The notes beneath the pieces are model-generated. The model ran no database searches. It was not told the DNA's origin and worked only from the letters and a program-made list of their open reading frames with translations. Of a stretch of DNA of 7,546 bases, positions 6,305 to 7,546 are shown in pieces. The translations under genes and the position numbers were made by a program. Where the stretch lies: assembly GCA_944380695.1 (NCBI GenBank), contig CALWII010000020.1, forward strand, positions 1 through 7,546, given 5' to 3'. The stretch's first letter is position 1, and each line of letters starts with the position of its first letter. This DNA is from an uncultured Clostridia bacterium. GTDB taxonomy: Bacteria > Bacillota > Clostridia > Christensenellales > UBA1242.

Positions 6305-7426
6305 ATGTTTTATCATATAGTCACATACGGCTGTCAAATGAATGTACACGAGTCAGAAAAAATCGCTTTTATACTAGAAGAGATGGGCTACAAACCGACA
6401 GACAAGCGGGAAGACGCTGATATTATTGTGTTTAATACTTGTGCAATTAGAGAAGGGGCCGAGGAGCGTGTTTTTGGTAATGTTGGGGCATTAAAAAAAT
6501 TAAAAAAAATGCGCCCAAGCTTAATTATTGCAGTTTGTGGATGTATGACACAAAAAATAAATACAGCAAAAACATTTAAACAAAAGTTCCCTTTTGTTGA
6601 TATTATTATTGGGACTTTTAATTTGTATAAAATCGGTGACTATGTTAGGGAGTTACAAAATAAAAAAGTTCTTGAATTATGGGAAAGCGGAGCTATTGAT
6701 GAAACCAAAGGTTACACAAGGACAAGCGGTGAAAATGCTTGGGTTAACATTATGCAAGGCTGTAACAACTTTTGTACATATTGTATTGTTCCTTATGTTA
6801 GAGGAAGAGAAATATCAAGAACTCCTGAAAACATTATAAAAGAAATAGAAGAAATTGTGAGGTCTGGAAAGTATAAAAAAATAACGCTTTTAGGACAAAA
6901 TGTTAATTCTTATGGTAAAGATTTAATTCCATCTATTACTTTTGCGGAGCTTTTGCGTAGAATTAGTGAAATTAATGGTGATTTCAAAATAGGGTTTATG
7001 ACCTCCCACCCCAAAGATATAACAGATGAGTTAATTGACGAAATTGCCAACAATGAAAAGGTATTAAAGGAATTACATTTGCCAGCACAAAGTGGTAATA
7101 ATCGTATTCTTAAATTGATGAACAGAAAATACACTCGAGAACATTATTTAGATTTGATACGCAAAATACGAAATAAAATTCCCAATATAAAACTCACTTC
7201 GGATTTTATCGTAGGGTTTCCTACAGAAACTGAAGAAGAGTTTCTTGACACAATGTCGCTTGTTAATGAAGTAAAATTTAACGGTATTTTTGCTTTTATG
7301 TATTCTCTTCGCGAGGGCACTGTGGCATCAAAAATGGAAGGACAAGTTCCAGAAGAAATTAAGAAAATAAGAGTTAACAAACTTTTGTCTCTTGAGAAAA
7401 AAATACAGAAAGAGGAATTAAAATAA
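6305..7426 (+). CDS. miaB: tRNA-2-methylthio-N6-isopentenyladenosine-37 synthase MiaB, lacking the TRAM domain
   Basis: MiaB is a radical-SAM enzyme that adds a methylthio group to N6-isopentenyladenosine at tRNA position 37 after MiaA, improving codon reading. The UPF0004 domain has C10 (TYGCQMN), C46 (NTC) and C80 (CGCM) for the auxiliary cluster. The radical-SAM triad is C153-x3-C157-x2-C160 (GCNNFCTYC). LTSDFIVGFPTET (297-309) and YSLREGT also fit MiaB. At 373 residues it is about 65 or more short of the usual 430-470: it stops just after the catalytic core, in EKKIQKEELK, so the tRNA-binding TRAM domain is absent. The ATG at 6305 is chosen because an upstream in-frame TTG at 6281 lies between the -35 and -10 boxes and cannot be transcribed. 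No Shine-Dalgarno precedes the ATG. The TAA stop overlaps the mutS ATG by one base. The identity is firm; its tRNA activity without TRAM is uncertain. Confidence 0.93.
   Translation: MFYHIVTYGCQMNVHESEKIAFILEEMGYKPTDKREDADIIVFNTCAIREGAEERVFGNVGALKKLKKMRPSLIIAVCGCMTQKINTAKTFKQKFPFVDIIIGTFNLYKIGDYVRELQNKKVLELWESGAIDETKGYTRTSGENAWVNIMQGCNNFCTYCIVPYVRGREISRTPENIIKEIEEIVRSGKYKKITLLGQNVNSYGKDLIPSITFAELLRRISEINGDFKIGFMTSHPKDITDELIDEIANNEKVLKELHLPAQSGNNRILKLMNRKYTREHYLDLIRKIRNKIPNIKLTSDFIVGFPTETEEEFLDTMSLVNEVKFNGIFAFMYSLREGTVASKMEGQVPEEIKKIRVNKLLSLEKKIQKEELK
7411..7416 (+). promoter_or_regulatory. mutS ribosome binding site inside the end of miaB
   Basis: AGAGGA ends 9 bases before the ATG at 7426 and supports that start over the in-frame ATG at 7444. 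It lies in the last codons of miaB, consistent with coupled translation. Confidence 0.7.
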
Positions 7427-7546
7427 TGGAAGATATCGCAAATATGACGCAACCCAAGGGGATGATGGCACAATATCATTCGCTCAAAACTCAAAACCCA
7501 GACTGCATACTTTTTTTTCGTCTTGGTGATTTTTATGAAATGTTTT
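7426..7546 (+). CDS. mutS: DNA mismatch repair protein MutS, N-terminal fragment cut by the window edge
   Basis: MutS recognises mismatched bases and recruits MutL to start repair. Only the first 40 codons are present. They read MEDIANMTQPKGMMAQYHSL and end in ILFFRLGDFYEMF, the start of mismatch-recognition domain I. F36-Y37-E38 is the Phe-x-Glu motif that stacks on the mispaired base, at the same residue numbers as in E. coli MutS. The ATG overlaps the miaB stop (TAATG). The miaB-mutS pairing, usually followed by mutL, is common in Clostridia. The rest of the gene lies beyond the window, so its integrity cannot be judged. Confidence 0.95.
   Translation, partial: MEDIANMTQPKGMMAQYHSLKTQNPDCILFFRLGDFYEMF

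Noticed and set aside
6281..6307. TTG at 6281 as the miaB start
   Set aside because: It lies between the -35 and -10 boxes of the promoter, has no ribosome binding site, and would add residues not seen in the family.

Overview
The window is AT-rich bacterial chromosome, gene-dense and made of housekeeping genes. The order ftsK/spoIIIE - rimO - pgsA - recA, followed by miaB - mutS, together with strong purine-rich ribosome binding sites, best fits a low-GC Gram-positive lineage, probably Clostridia. That assignment is inferred from gene order and protein similarity remembered by eye. TAA, TAG and TGA are all used as normal gene ends, so the standard bacterial code applies.

Layout. Positions 1-771 hold the 3' part of an ftsK/spoIIIE DNA translocase gene with a TAA stop inside the conserved reading frame. 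It is followed at close spacing by rimO (ribosomal protein S12 methylthiotransferase), pgsA (phosphatidylglycerophosphate synthase) and recA, all on the plus strand and probably one transcript. That transcript ends at a hairpin-plus-T-tract terminator lying inside the last codons of the convergent gene. The convergent minus-strand gene (4011-6236) is a class A penicillin-binding protein. A 68-base divergent gap separates it from miaB (tRNA methylthiotransferase), which overlaps by one base the start of mutS, cut by the window edge. The left operon joins chromosome segregation, ribosome modification, phospholipid synthesis and recombination. The right one joins tRNA modification and mismatch repair.

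The most unusual item is PgsA. It carries an extra C-terminal winged-helix domain closely resembling the DNA-binding gamma domain of the FtsK encoded two genes upstream, giving a membrane enzyme with a putative cytoplasmic DNA-binding tail. The same PgsA is one residue short in its catalytic CDP-alcohol phosphotransferase motif. MiaB lacks its usual C-terminal TRAM domain, and its promoter predicts a leaderless mRNA. The broken ftsK, the shortened PgsA motif and the truncated MiaB may point to a genome under erosion, for instance a host-restricted bacterium, although recA, rimO and the penicillin-binding protein look intact. No mobile elements, CRISPR arrays, tRNA or rRNA genes were seen.
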